Source: Chloroflexota bacterium (GTDB lineage: Bacteria > Chloroflexota > Anaerolineae > Aggregatilineales > Phototrophicaceae). Taken from it: a stretch of 64,000 nucleotides of DNA. The notes under the pieces were generated by a model. It was not told the origin of the DNA. It did no database searches and saw nothing but the letters and a program-made list of their open reading frames with translations. The stretch covers positions 26,953 to 90,952 of the forward strand of contig WTGF01000053.1 in assembly GCA_011525385.1 (NCBI GenBank). Direction: 5' to 3'. Shown here in pieces: positions 47,955 to 57,181 of this stretch. Within the stretch, counting starts at the first letter, position 1, and every line of letters starts with the position of its first letter. The position numbers and the translations under genes are program-made.

Positions 47955-48851
47955 ATGACCGGCGGACCGCGAATCTGCGACTACGGCGACTCGACCTATC
48001 GCGAGGACTTTTGGGAAGGTCAGGGACGCGACTATGAGGATGTAGTCGAGCGCCAAGTATTGGCTCAACTCTTGCCCGAGCGCGGACAGCGGCTATTGGA
48101 GGTTGGCGCGGGATTTGGGCGCATCAGCCCCGAGTATTCGATGTACGATCAGGTTGTCCTGCTCGATTATTCCCTCGAACAATTGATTTTCGCCCGGCAA
48201 CAGATGGGCGACGATCGGTTCACCTATGTCGCGGCGGATGCGTATCGCATGCCCTTTTGCGCCGGCGCATTTGACTGCGCGACCATGATCCGTGTAGTCC
48301 ATCACTTTGAAGATGTATCGGCAGTGCTCTCGCAAGTGAGCGCCTGCCTTTGTAATGGCGGGAAGTTCATTCTGGAGTATGCGAACAAGCGGCATCTTAA
48401 GTCGATGTTGCGCTATCTATTGCGACGTAATACCTGGAATCCTTATGCGCTGGAGCCGATTGAGTTTGTTGAATTGAATTTCAATTTTCATCCCGACTAC
48501 ATTCAAGCAAAGGTCGCTCAGCTGGGTTTTGAGATCCGTCGAGTGGCGCCTGTGTCCTGGTTGCGGATCGGGCTATTGAAAAGGACGCTGCCTGTGTCGG
48601 TGCTATCCGGAATCGATAGGTTGCTGCAGCGCACCGGCTGGAGGCTTTCGCCAAGCATATTTCTGTCTCTTCAGTTGGGGGACGCGCCATACGATAGTAC
48701 GGCGGCAGAATCGTGGAATCCGCTGGATATTCTTCGATGTCCGCGATCGGCAAGTCCGCTGCGGCGCGATGGCGACGTATTGGTCAGCGCAAACGGCGTC
48801 CGCTGGGGAGTTGTCGACGGGGTATACGATTTCCGTCATCCTCTCCCTTGA
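47955..48851 (+). CDS. Class I SAM-dependent methyltransferase with Trm112-like C-terminal extension
   Basis: RLLEVGAGFGRISPEYSMYDQVVLLDYSLEQLIFARQQMG; C-terminal LDILRCPRSASPLRRDGDVLVSANGVRWGVVDGVYDF. ATG at 47955 has GGGAGG upstream. Confidence 0.82.
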   Translation: MTGGPRICDYGDSTYREDFWEGQGRDYEDVVERQVLAQLLPERGQRLLEVGAGFGRISPEYSMYDQVVLLDYSLEQLIFARQQMGDDRFTYVAADAYRMPFCAGAFDCATMIRVVHHFEDVSAVLSQVSACLCNGGKFILEYANKRHLKSMLRYLLRRNTWNPYALEPIEFVELNFNFHPDYIQAKVAQLGFEIRRVAPVSWLRIGLLKRTLPVSVLSGIDRLLQRTGWRLSPSIFLSLQLGDAPYDSTAAESWNPLDILRCPRSASPLRRDGDVLVSANGVRWGVVDGVYDFRHPLP

Positions 48852-48885
48852 GCGACCGCGAACTGTGAGTTGCCATGCGGGGCGT

Positions 48886-49650
48886 TTATTGATTACGTTC
48901 AGTCCAGTCTTCAATCGCCGCAACGACCATTTCGCTGTCCTCAAGCATCGTCATATGACTTCCACCGGGGACGATAACTAACTCGGACCTTGGAATGCGC
49001 TTCGCCAGTTCTTGGCTGAGCGCGACGGGCGTCATCTTGTCGTTCTCCCCGGCAACGATCAGTGTTGGACAGACGATTTCATCGAGTCGCTCGCGGACAT
49101 CGAAACGATCACATGCGAGGAAGTCCCCCGCAATGACGGACGGTTTCGTCTGCCGCATGATTTTCGCGGACTGCTCGCGCAATTCGGCCCCTGCGTTCTT
49201 GCTCCACATCCAGCGAGTCAAAGATTCAATGGTGGCGTCACGATCGTTAACGACGCCATTGATGAGTTGGGGATTCACTCTCAAACGGGGGCCCGTCCCT
49301 ATCAAAACCAATCCACGCGCTCTGTCCCTGTGCTCCAGCGCCAGGCACTGCGCGATCGCTCCACCCATGCTGTGCCCGATTATCCACGCGCTATCGATCG
49401 CAAGCGCATTCAACAGCGCGACGACATCGTTGGTATAGGCGCCAATTGACCGGCGCCCATTGCCTTGGCTTTTCCCGTGTCCGCCAAGATCGACGCAGAC
49501 CGAATTAACGATAATGGATTGACGCAATCTTTTACTGAAACTCAGGTGGGAGCCGCCGGCGCCGTGGATGACGATCGACACTGTAGCGCTTTTGTCTCGA
49601 CGATGATCGGCGATCCACAGTTGGGCGACTGACGTTTCGACAAATGGCAT
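48886..49650 (-). CDS. Alpha/beta hydrolase
   Basis: IVIHGAGGSHLSFSKRL; IIGHSMGGAIAQCLALEH; PTLIVAGENDKMTPVALSQELAKRIPRSELVIVPGGSHMTML. Confidence 0.9.
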   Translation of the reverse strand: MPFVETSVAQLWIADHRRDKSATVSIVIHGAGGSHLSFSKRLRQSIIVNSVCVDLGGHGKSQGNGRRSIGAYTNDVVALLNALAIDSAWIIGHSMGGAIAQCLALEHRDRARGLVLIGTGPRLRVNPQLINGVVNDRDATIESLTRWMWSKNAGAELREQSAKIMRQTKPSVIAGDFLACDRFDVRERLDEIVCPTLIVAGENDKMTPVALSQELAKRIPRSELVIVPGGSHMTMLEDSEMVVAAIEDWTERNQ

Positions 49651-49802
49651 AATTGGCGTACTTTTCGGATGGATTCCATGTCGGTATTACTCCCGCGATT
49701 CTAGCACGTTTAGGATTAACCACGTACAATGATAATGGGCAAAACAACTGCCGGAATCACATGAACGACGGGGGTGTCATTGTGAAGAAGGGGAACAAAG
49801 AT

Positions 49803-50750
49803 ATGTCGGATCCGCGATCGACGTCGGACTATCTGCGCCTGATCTTGACAGGATTCGCGATGGGGGCGGCTGACATCGTACCGGGGGTGAGCGGTGGCAC
49901 AATGGCCTTCATACTCGGTGTCTACGTGAACTTGGTCAGCGCGATCAAGTCTTTCAATCTGGACGCTCTTCGATTGCTTTCCGCTCTTAGAATTCGGGAA
50001 TTGTTGGATCATATTTCTTTTCGGTTTCTGGTCGCGCTCGGCGTCGGGCTATTGCTGGCGGTGGTGTCATTGGCGGGCTTTCTAAGCGGTCTGATGGACG
50101 AGCCCGAAGGCAGGGTCTTGCTCTTCGCCTTTTTCTTTGGCTTAGTGCTGGCGTCAATTTTAACGATTGGCGTCAAAGTGAAGTGGGATCTCTCGGCGGC
50201 CGGGACCTTTGTCGCTGGTACGCTCATCGCTTTTGTCATTGTCAACGCTGTCCCGACGGAGGCGGATCATTCGGCGCCCTATTTGTTCGTCAGTGGCATG
50301 ATCGCCATCACCGCTATGATCTTGCCCGGTATCTCCGGCTCCTTCATGTTGTTGATTCTGGGACAATACGACTATGTGCTGACCGCCGTCAGCGAACGCG
50401 ATTTACCCCCGATCATCGCCGTCGGCTTGGGCGCAGTGGTTGGGATCATCGCCTTTTCGCGCGTTTTGAGTTATCTGCTGGCGCATCATTACCGGATGAC
50501 GGTAGCGCTTTTAGTTGGCTTCATGACCGGCTCGCTCTGGAAAATCTATCCATGGCGGCAGTGTTTGGAAAGCGACCTGGATCGCCACGGGGACTTCCGC
50601 TGCCTGTCGGATGCGCCTGTGTCGCCGGACGCGTCATCCGAATCTTTCGCGCTGGCGGTTGCTCTGTTGATTGGCGGGTTCTTGCTGGTCAACTTCTTGG
50701 ATCACCTGCAGGCCAAGGACAATCCAGTCTTTCGTATTTTCTGGAAATGA
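49803..50750 (+). CDS. DUF368 membrane protein (PopT-type undecaprenyl-phosphate translocase family)
   Basis: GFAMGAADIVPGVSGGTMAFILGVYVNLVSAI; MILPGISGSFMLLILGQYDYVL. Start 49803 chosen for its AAGGGG; the track ORF begins at 49653. Confidence 0.88.
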   Translation: MSDPRSTSDYLRLILTGFAMGAADIVPGVSGGTMAFILGVYVNLVSAIKSFNLDALRLLSALRIRELLDHISFRFLVALGVGLLLAVVSLAGFLSGLMDEPEGRVLLFAFFFGLVLASILTIGVKVKWDLSAAGTFVAGTLIAFVIVNAVPTEADHSAPYLFVSGMIAITAMILPGISGSFMLLILGQYDYVLTAVSERDLPPIIAVGLGAVVGIIAFSRVLSYLLAHHYRMTVALLVGFMTGSLWKIYPWRQCLESDLDRHGDFRCLSDAPVSPDASSESFALAVALLIGGFLLVNFLDHLQAKDNPVFRIFWK

Positions 50751-50774
50751 TGGCGGGGCCACAGCAAATCTGCT

Positions 50775-51206
50775 TCAGGTGTCCTTGGAGGTCGGGTCGC
50801 CCTCGCTTGGGCGATGCGTTCGTTGCTGAGCCTCGATAATGTCCTGTATGAGCGAACGGGACAAGATCCCCGATACGTCCACAGCGGTCACATCGACCTG
50901 TTCATCTCGCATTTCAAACAGCTCTTCCAGGATTTCTTGCCGCCGATACACCGAGGCCGCGATCGCATGGGTTGCGACCGGGCTAGTCAGCAGCACAAAC
51001 AAGCCCAGCGCAAATATACGCAGGCTCGCGGCCGGCATCAATAAAGCGGCGCCTACCAGCAATCCAAAGAGTCCCAATGTCGCCACTTTGCCCGAGGCAT
51101 GAAGGCGCGTCAAGGCGTCGGGCATGCGTATAACCCCCAACACGCCTACCCCACAGAAGAACAAGCCAAAAAGCAGGGCGACGACGCCGAGCAATTCCAA
51201 CAACAT
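50775..51206 (-). CDS. mnhG: Na+/H+ antiporter subunit G
   Basis: FFCGVGVLGVIRMPDALTRLHASGKVATLGLFGLLVGAALL; operon position. Confidence 0.9.
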   Translation of the reverse strand: MLLELLGVVALLFGLFFCGVGVLGVIRMPDALTRLHASGKVATLGLFGLLVGAALLMPAASLRIFALGLFVLLTSPVATHAIAASVYRRQEILEELFEMRDEQVDVTAVDVSGILSRSLIQDIIEAQQRTHRPSEGDPTSKDT

Positions 51207-51487
51207 TAGAATGCTCTGCCTTCCGAGATGTAGCGCGCGATGCTAATTGTTCCGACAAAAGCGAAGGCAGCCAGCGCAATCGCCATGTCGACAATGCCCT
51301 GCGTGCCTTCAACCAGCGCAAGCATCACAATGATGCCGATCAGCAGCGTTGTGATGAGATCGACGGCTTGCAGGCGATCCGGCAGGGTCGCGCCGACGAT
51401 AACGCGATAGGACGCAGGTATAAGCAAGCTTACCAGTGCCAACAACACCAATTTGATCGCTACTTGGGCGAATTCGCTTTCAATCAT
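51206..51487 (-). CDS. mnhF: Na+/H+ antiporter subunit F
   Basis: ASYRVIVGATLPDRLQAVDLITTLLIGIIVMLALVEG; operon position. Confidence 0.9.
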   Translation of the reverse strand: MIESEFAQVAIKLVLLALVSLLIPASYRVIVGATLPDRLQAVDLITTLLIGIIVMLALVEGTQGIVDMAIALAAFAFVGTISIARYISEGRAF

Positions 51488-51995
51488 GTCCTAGGATTCC
51501 TTTGATGCGCTTCAATCGAACAGACTGATCCTGATCGAGGCGCTTGCCGGACTCGCTTATAGTCAGGCTGTGCACAATCATCAAGACACCCTGGTCCTCC
51601 TTTTCTTCGAAATCGACGACGAGTTCGCCGGGCGTGATCGTGATTCCGTGGGCGCTGACGGCGGATATCAGCGCGCTTTTGCTTTCGTCCTGGGTCTTGA
51701 CCCGTGTGATGCCCGGGTCAATTGGCAGGGTCGGTGAGATTATGATGCGCGCGACTTGTACGCCGGATACCAATACCTCTTTTGACAAGAAAAGCACATA
51801 AGCAAACAGATTATAGAGTTGTAAGACGGCATTTTTCAGGTTGACGCTGTCGCCCTTTAGCCCGGTAGCCGTCAAAACTACCACGCTAAAGATATAGCCC
51901 AGGAGAAAGTTGCCGGGTGTGGGCTGTGCGGTATAGATTGTCCAGCCGATCGACAGGGGTAATGCCAATACGATACGTTTCGCGATCGTGTTCAT
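51480..51995 (-). CDS. mnhE: Na+/H+ antiporter subunit E
   Basis: TPGNFLLGYIFSVVVL; LYNLFAYVLFLSKEVLVSGVQVARIIISPTLPIDPGI. Confidence 0.9.
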   Translation of the reverse strand: MNTIAKRIVLALPLSIGWTIYTAQPTPGNFLLGYIFSVVVLTATGLKGDSVNLKNAVLQLYNLFAYVLFLSKEVLVSGVQVARIIISPTLPIDPGITRVKTQDESKSALISAVSAHGITITPGELVVDFEEKEDQGVLMIVHSLTISESGKRLDQDQSVRLKRIKGILGHD

Positions 51996-53500
51996 GGTCC
52001 CTCCAGGCGTAGGTTAACCGCGGAAATATAGGTATTGGGATCTCCTATCTCGCGCACAGTTTCGGTAACCAGTTGAAGAAGCGGTTCTGCCAAGACGATT
52101 CCCAGGATCAAACAGATGGAGATCAGAAGCATGGGAGCCAACAGACTGTCGCCCGCCTCTTTTGTGGGCGTGGTTTCCGGTATTGGCGCGCGCTGAAAGA
52201 TATGTTGCCAAGCTCGGACCATGTAAATCAGCGTGAGTATCCCCGCGCTGACCAACAGGATCAAGTTCACCCAATCTTGTTGAGCGACGCCACCGCGTAT
52301 CAGCGCCAGCTTGCTAATGAAGCCATTGAGCGGGGGGACACCCGCCAGCGACAAACCGCCAACAAGCACCAGCCAGCCTGCCAGTGGCGGCAACTTATGC
52401 CCGATTCCGACGATACTGGCGAAGTTCGCCGTCTTGACTTTGGTGTAACTGGCGACGACGCCCATGAGCATCAGAAGCGAGGACTTGATAAAAGCATGAT
52501 TGAAAGCATATACAATTGCGCCGATCATCGCCAGCGTATTGCCCCATCCAATGCCTACCAGGATGAATCCGATCTGGGCGAAGGTCGAGTAAGCGAGCAT
52601 TCTCTTGGCATTATATGTGCGCAGCGCGCCGAGACTTCCAAAGATGACACCAATGATGCCCAGCAAGGCTAGCCAGCGTTGGAGCAATGGCGCCTCGACA
52701 ATGAAAAGCAGCGTAACCAGACGGATGATCCCGTAGACGCCAACCTTTACAACGATCGACGACAGCATGGCGCTGACGGGCGTCGGCGCGGTTGTATGAA
52801 AGTCCGGCTGCCAAAAATGGAATGGAAAGACCGCGCTCTTGAGCAAAAAAGCGCAAAGCAGCATCAAGGCCGATGCCGGCGCCAGAAACGGCCGCTCGCC
52901 GGTTAAGAGGATCCTCGCCATATCGGCCATGTTGAGGGTACCCAGCGCCGCGTACATGGCCGCAATCCCCAGCAGCAGAAAAAGTGTTCCCATCGAGCTA
53001 ATGAGGATGTACTTCAGTGCTGCTTCCAGACCGAATTGGTCGTCAGAAATTGCTGTCAGCGACACCGAAGCCAGCACCATCAATTCCATGAAGACAAACA
53101 ATGTGAAAAGATCACCCGTCAACATTGCGCCGACGAGACCCACTTCCATGAGCAGGAATAAGGGCACAAAGGCCGGATAAGTCATGCATCTGTCATGGCT
53201 GTGCAAGGTATAGAGCATGCCGCCAATCATGATCGTCGTGACCATGAAGGCAAAGAGCCCGCCCAAACTATCCGCGACCAAGACGATGCCGTAGGGTGGC
53301 GGCCAGTTGCCTAGTTCGTAGGTTTGTACGCCTGTCTGGTGTACCTGCAGCAACACACGCGTGCTGAAGATCCAGGCTACGATACTGGAAATCAAGCCTA
53401 CAAGGCGCTGCGCATGGTTGTTCTTCGCAAAGAGCAGAGCGACTACCGCGCCCGCAAGCGGCGCGACCAGCGTACCCAGGACAAAAATGTTTTCACCCAT
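51992..53500 (-). CDS. mnhD: Na+/H+ antiporter subunit D
   Basis: NuoN/MrpD-like 502 aa: ELMVLASVSLTAISDDQFGLEAALKYILISSMGTLFLLLG; KSAVFPFHFWQPDFHTTAPTPVSAMLSSIVVKVGVYGIIRL. Confidence 0.92.
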   Translation of the reverse strand: MGENIFVLGTLVAPLAGAVVALLFAKNNHAQRLVGLISSIVAWIFSTRVLLQVHQTGVQTYELGNWPPPYGIVLVADSLGGLFAFMVTTIMIGGMLYTLHSHDRCMTYPAFVPLFLLMEVGLVGAMLTGDLFTLFVFMELMVLASVSLTAISDDQFGLEAALKYILISSMGTLFLLLGIAAMYAALGTLNMADMARILLTGERPFLAPASALMLLCAFLLKSAVFPFHFWQPDFHTTAPTPVSAMLSSIVVKVGVYGIIRLVTLLFIVEAPLLQRWLALLGIIGVIFGSLGALRTYNAKRMLAYSTFAQIGFILVGIGWGNTLAMIGAIVYAFNHAFIKSSLLMLMGVVASYTKVKTANFASIVGIGHKLPPLAGWLVLVGGLSLAGVPPLNGFISKLALIRGGVAQQDWVNLILLVSAGILTLIYMVRAWQHIFQRAPIPETTPTKEAGDSLLAPMLLISICLILGIVLAEPLLQLVTETVREIGDPNTYISAVNLRLEGP

Positions 53501-53553
53501 ATGCAGTAGACATTCTCATGTTTCGGCTATTTCAGCCTGATTCATTCAATGCA

Positions 53554-53898
53554 TCAGTGCTTCAGGTTATTCACGGCGTTCGAATCCACGGTTCCGTAGC
53601 GCAGCGAAATGATATTGACCAAACCCAGCACCAGCGAAAAACTGCCGAAACTGACCACAATGGCGGTCAATATCAGCGCTTGAATCAATGGATCGCTGGT
53701 CTGGCGTCCCGCTTCTACGTTGCTGACAAATGGCGCGTATTCGCCATCAAAGGCGCTGACAGCGACGAAGAACAAGTTAATGGCGGAGAACAGTATCGCG
53801 AAGCCGATTGCCGCCTTGATTAGATCTCGTCGCAGCAATTGAAACACGCCGATTCCAAAGAGCATTCCTATAGCAAGCGCAAACATAAATTCGATCAT
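53554..53898 (-). CDS. mnhC: Na+/H+ antiporter subunit C
   Basis: NuoK-like; AFDGEYAPFVSNVEAGRQTSDPLIQALILTAIVVSFGSFSLVLGL. Confidence 0.9.
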   Translation of the reverse strand: MIEFMFALAIGMLFGIGVFQLLRRDLIKAAIGFAILFSAINLFFVAVSAFDGEYAPFVSNVEAGRQTSDPLIQALILTAIVVSFGSFSLVLGLVNIISLRYGTVDSNAVNNLKH

Positions 53899-53910
53899 TG
53901 CCGTTGCCTC

Positions 53911-56808
53911 CTAGTCCTCTCCTAAAGGCTCTACTTCTTTGGGAAAAGCGATTGCCTCGATGATGATGCCCAGCCCGCCCATCACCGTTAGAGCGATCGC
54001 AACTTCGAATACCAGCGAAGAATTCACATGTAAGCCGAAGGAAGCAACGACGTCGTATAGCCCCAGCGCCTTGTCAAATTGAACATGCCCCATAAAGCCA
54101 CCCCCCAGCAATACAGGAAACAATGCGTTTAACAGGGCGATCAACAGCCCGAGGCGGCTAAAAAGCGCCGGGCGAAACCAAGGCAATTGTCGTTTCGCTT
54201 CGTGATAGCCGAGCACTACGTACCAAAGGGATATTGCTAGTCCGAAGGTCACGCCGGCGGTGAAGCCATCCCCCGGACCGCTGCCCCCATAGAGTATCTG
54301 CGCGATACCGATCAATATCGCGATCGGCAGAACAACCGTGGAAACGGAACGCGTAAATGGCGTAGACAGGTCCGTGGCGTCTTGAACGCCTTCGAAGACG
54401 TCGGCATCGAATTCATGGAGTCGCTCGACATTGTCGTTTCGCGGCGCCAGCGGTCCACTGCTTTTGCGCCCGCGAGCTAGCAGGGTAAGCACGCCGAGAG
54501 CAGCTGTTGTGAATACGGCGATTTCCAGCAAGGTATCGGTACCTCGGAAGTTGGCGACGATGGCGCCCACGACGTCATCGGTATTCACCGTCGGCGTATT
54601 CTCGAGGTGCCAGGCCGCGATACTGCTGCGTTCGGCTCTGTTTTGCAGGGCGATCAACGAGAATATAAATACTGCCAGACCGATGACGATGGAAATGCCG
54701 AGATCCCGCAGCAGTCCGAAGTTGCGCTGGTGCCTGCCGACCCACAAATTGTTGATTACGTGGAAACGCGTCGACGTGCTTATCCGACCCAGCATGATGA
54801 TAATAAGCACGGTGACCATGGTTTCCACCAACAATTGGACCAGCGCCACATCAGGCGCGTGCTCTATCAAGAAAATAACGCCAATGGCATAACCGATGAC
54901 GCCGAAGGCGATGGCCGCCTTGACGTGTTCACGCACGGCGACCGTTAATATGCCGGCGGCAACGGCCAATATGAGCATGAAGATTTTTGCCAGGTCGATA
55001 ATCGTCACGGACAGGTCGGATGGAAACAATGACTTTCCCGCCGTTACCGTGGTCAGCGTTCCCGAAGCGATTAAGACCGCCGAAACCGTCCCAAGAATAA
55101 TCACCAGATAGTATCGGACGTATCCCGATTGACTGTGCAGAATGTTTTCTCCGGCCCAGTCGATGTACGCGATCATTTCGCGGTAGACCCTGTCGCCGGA
55201 CAAGGGGAATCCAATGATCTTGATCAGAGGCTTGCGCAGAATAAATAGCGCGAAGCCCGTCGCCAAGATCGCCACGCTCAGCCAAAACACGTCATTAAAT
55301 CCTGCAAAGACATGGAGTTCAAACTCTTTTGGCACCGCCAATTCCAATAGCGGAACGATGACCGGTTCCACTAAAACGCCCAAGAGCAGTGATCCCAAAG
55401 ACAAAATGACAGGTCCCAACCGAATCGGAGACGGGGGCTGATGAAAATGGATTTCCCCCTCCGCTGGCTTCCAGAACAGGTCATAGACGAGCATATATGC
55501 GGCCAGTGCCGTGAATACCGAGCTCGCCATCACCACACCCAGAATCAGAATTGTCTGAGGCTCGCTATAATGCAGCATGGCTTCCAATAGCGTTTCCTTG
55601 GCAACGAAACCCAGCAGGAAAGGTATTCCTGCCATCGAAAGCGCCGAGATAATGGTGACCACGAACATAACGGGCATCTGTCTATACAGCCCGCCCAAGC
55701 GATCGATCATCCGCGTGCCAGTGGCGTGATCGATGGTTCCCGCCACCAGGAACAGTGCCGACTTGTAGAGCGCATGCGCAATTATCCCGAGGAATGCGGC
55801 TTTAAGGCCGTTTTGACCGGGCAAGCCGATCATGGCGACGATGGCCCCAAGTTTGCTTACGGTCGAGTATGCCAGCAGGCCTTTGAGATCGCGCTGTTTT
55901 ATCGCGAATACCGACCCGATCAACATTGTTGCCAGACCAAAAACAAGCAAAAGTTCCGACCAAAGCGCGTTCTTGTACATCACCGGCGACAATCGAGCGA
56001 ACAGGAAAATACCGGCTTTTACCATGGTTGCGCTGTGCAAATAAGCGCTCGCCGGAGTGGGTGCGCTCATGGCGCCGGGCAGCCAAAAGTGGAAGGGAAA
56101 CTGGGCGCTCTTGGTTAAGCCGCCCAGCAAAATCAGAACTGTGAAAATCGGGAACCATTCGTGTTTGTGTAGATCCTCCGTCTGCAAGATCTCGCTGATG
56201 TCCGCGACAAAGTGGATGCCTTCTTCGGGATAAAGTATTTGACCGCAAGCCACACCCATAATGACCAATCCAATGATCAGCGCGAGCGCGCCCGCGCCGG
56301 TAACAAACAGCGCTTTGAAAGCCCCCGCGCGGGCCTCTGCGCTTTGTCTGCCTGTGAAGCCGATCAGCATAAACGAGGTGACGCTTGTCAATTCCCAGGC
56401 GACGAAAGTCAACAATACGTTGCCCGACAGCACGACCAAAAGCATGGAGCCGGCAAAGGCGAGCAACCAGGTGATGAAACGGTTGTGTTCGGCTGCATCG
56501 TCGAAATAGTAGCCGGCGTAAAGGAATATGAGAGCGCCGACGCCCGTCACGATTAAGGCAAATATCGTTGCCAGGCCGTCGACATAAAAGTTGAGACCAA
56601 TGCCCAGGGAAGGGATCCAATCTGTCCCATATACGATGACATTTTCGTCTTGCAGGCGCGGGACAGTCAGCAGGACTGCGACGAACATGCCAGCCATTGC
56701 GACGGTAGAAATGACAGTTTGGGCTAACTTGGAAAGATCCTTAAAGGGAGCTATGACCAGCAAGAGAGCCAGCAAAAACGGTGTAGCGGTGACCAGTGCA
56801 AAATCCAT
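53911..56808 (-). CDS. mnhA: Na+/H+ antiporter subunit A fused to subunit B (MnhA-MnhB)
   Basis: 965 aa; N-terminal NuoL-like MrpA (FAWELTSVTSFMLIGFTG; FPFHFWLPGAMSAPTPASAYLHSATMVKAGIFL), C-terminal MnhB (ILYGGSGPGDGFTAGVTFGLAISL). Confidence 0.93.
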   Translation of the reverse strand: MDFALVTATPFLLALLLVIAPFKDLSKLAQTVISTVAMAGMFVAVLLTVPRLQDENVIVYGTDWIPSLGIGLNFYVDGLATIFALIVTGVGALIFLYAGYYFDDAAEHNRFITWLLAFAGSMLLVVLSGNVLLTFVAWELTSVTSFMLIGFTGRQSAEARAGAFKALFVTGAGALALIIGLVIMGVACGQILYPEEGIHFVADISEILQTEDLHKHEWFPIFTVLILLGGLTKSAQFPFHFWLPGAMSAPTPASAYLHSATMVKAGIFLFARLSPVMYKNALWSELLLVFGLATMLIGSVFAIKQRDLKGLLAYSTVSKLGAIVAMIGLPGQNGLKAAFLGIIAHALYKSALFLVAGTIDHATGTRMIDRLGGLYRQMPVMFVVTIISALSMAGIPFLLGFVAKETLLEAMLHYSEPQTILILGVVMASSVFTALAAYMLVYDLFWKPAEGEIHFHQPPSPIRLGPVILSLGSLLLGVLVEPVIVPLLELAVPKEFELHVFAGFNDVFWLSVAILATGFALFILRKPLIKIIGFPLSGDRVYREMIAYIDWAGENILHSQSGYVRYYLVIILGTVSAVLIASGTLTTVTAGKSLFPSDLSVTIIDLAKIFMLILAVAAGILTVAVREHVKAAIAFGVIGYAIGVIFLIEHAPDVALVQLLVETMVTVLIIIMLGRISTSTRFHVINNLWVGRHQRNFGLLRDLGISIVIGLAVFIFSLIALQNRAERSSIAAWHLENTPTVNTDDVVGAIVANFRGTDTLLEIAVFTTAALGVLTLLARGRKSSGPLAPRNDNVERLHEFDADVFEGVQDATDLSTPFTRSVSTVVLPIAILIGIAQILYGGSGPGDGFTAGVTFGLAISLWYVVLGYHEAKRQLPWFRPALFSRLGLLIALLNALFPVLLGGGFMGHVQFDKALGLYDVVASFGLHVNSSLVFEVAIALTVMGGLGIIIEAIAFPKEVEPLGED

Positions 56809-57087
56809 TGACGGGCATACTCTAAGAATTTGAATTGAAACAAGCCGTGGCGCGCCAACACCATTATCTCACACTTGCGCCAGGTTGGGTCCAGCCAGAC
56901 AAAACAAGCAATTGAACATTCTGCTGCGTTATTGTCGTATGTTAGTCACCGCCTTGGTTAAAAGCAGCAAAATAAGCCTAATAGGTCCGGAAGAGAATCC
57001 AATGGTGATTTCAGCTAAGCGCCTTATGTCGCTTTGTGTTGAATTGGAACAAAGGCGCTTTTAGCTGCTTCAGCTTGGTCGATCTCT

Positions 57088-57181
57088 TTTCTAACAAACC
57101 GCGATTTTCGGTAGCCGAGCAGGTTTATTATTTTCTGTGAGCGCGGTAGCCTAAATTCGCCGGTTAGGCGCCGAGCGGCTC
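57088..57181 (+). repeat. Family B repeat, variant copy B6
   Basis: CTAACAAACCGCGATTTTCGGTAGCCGAGCAGGTTTATTATTTTCTGTGAGCGCGGTAGCCTAAATTCGCCGGTTAGGCGCCGAGCGGCT. Confidence 0.8.
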
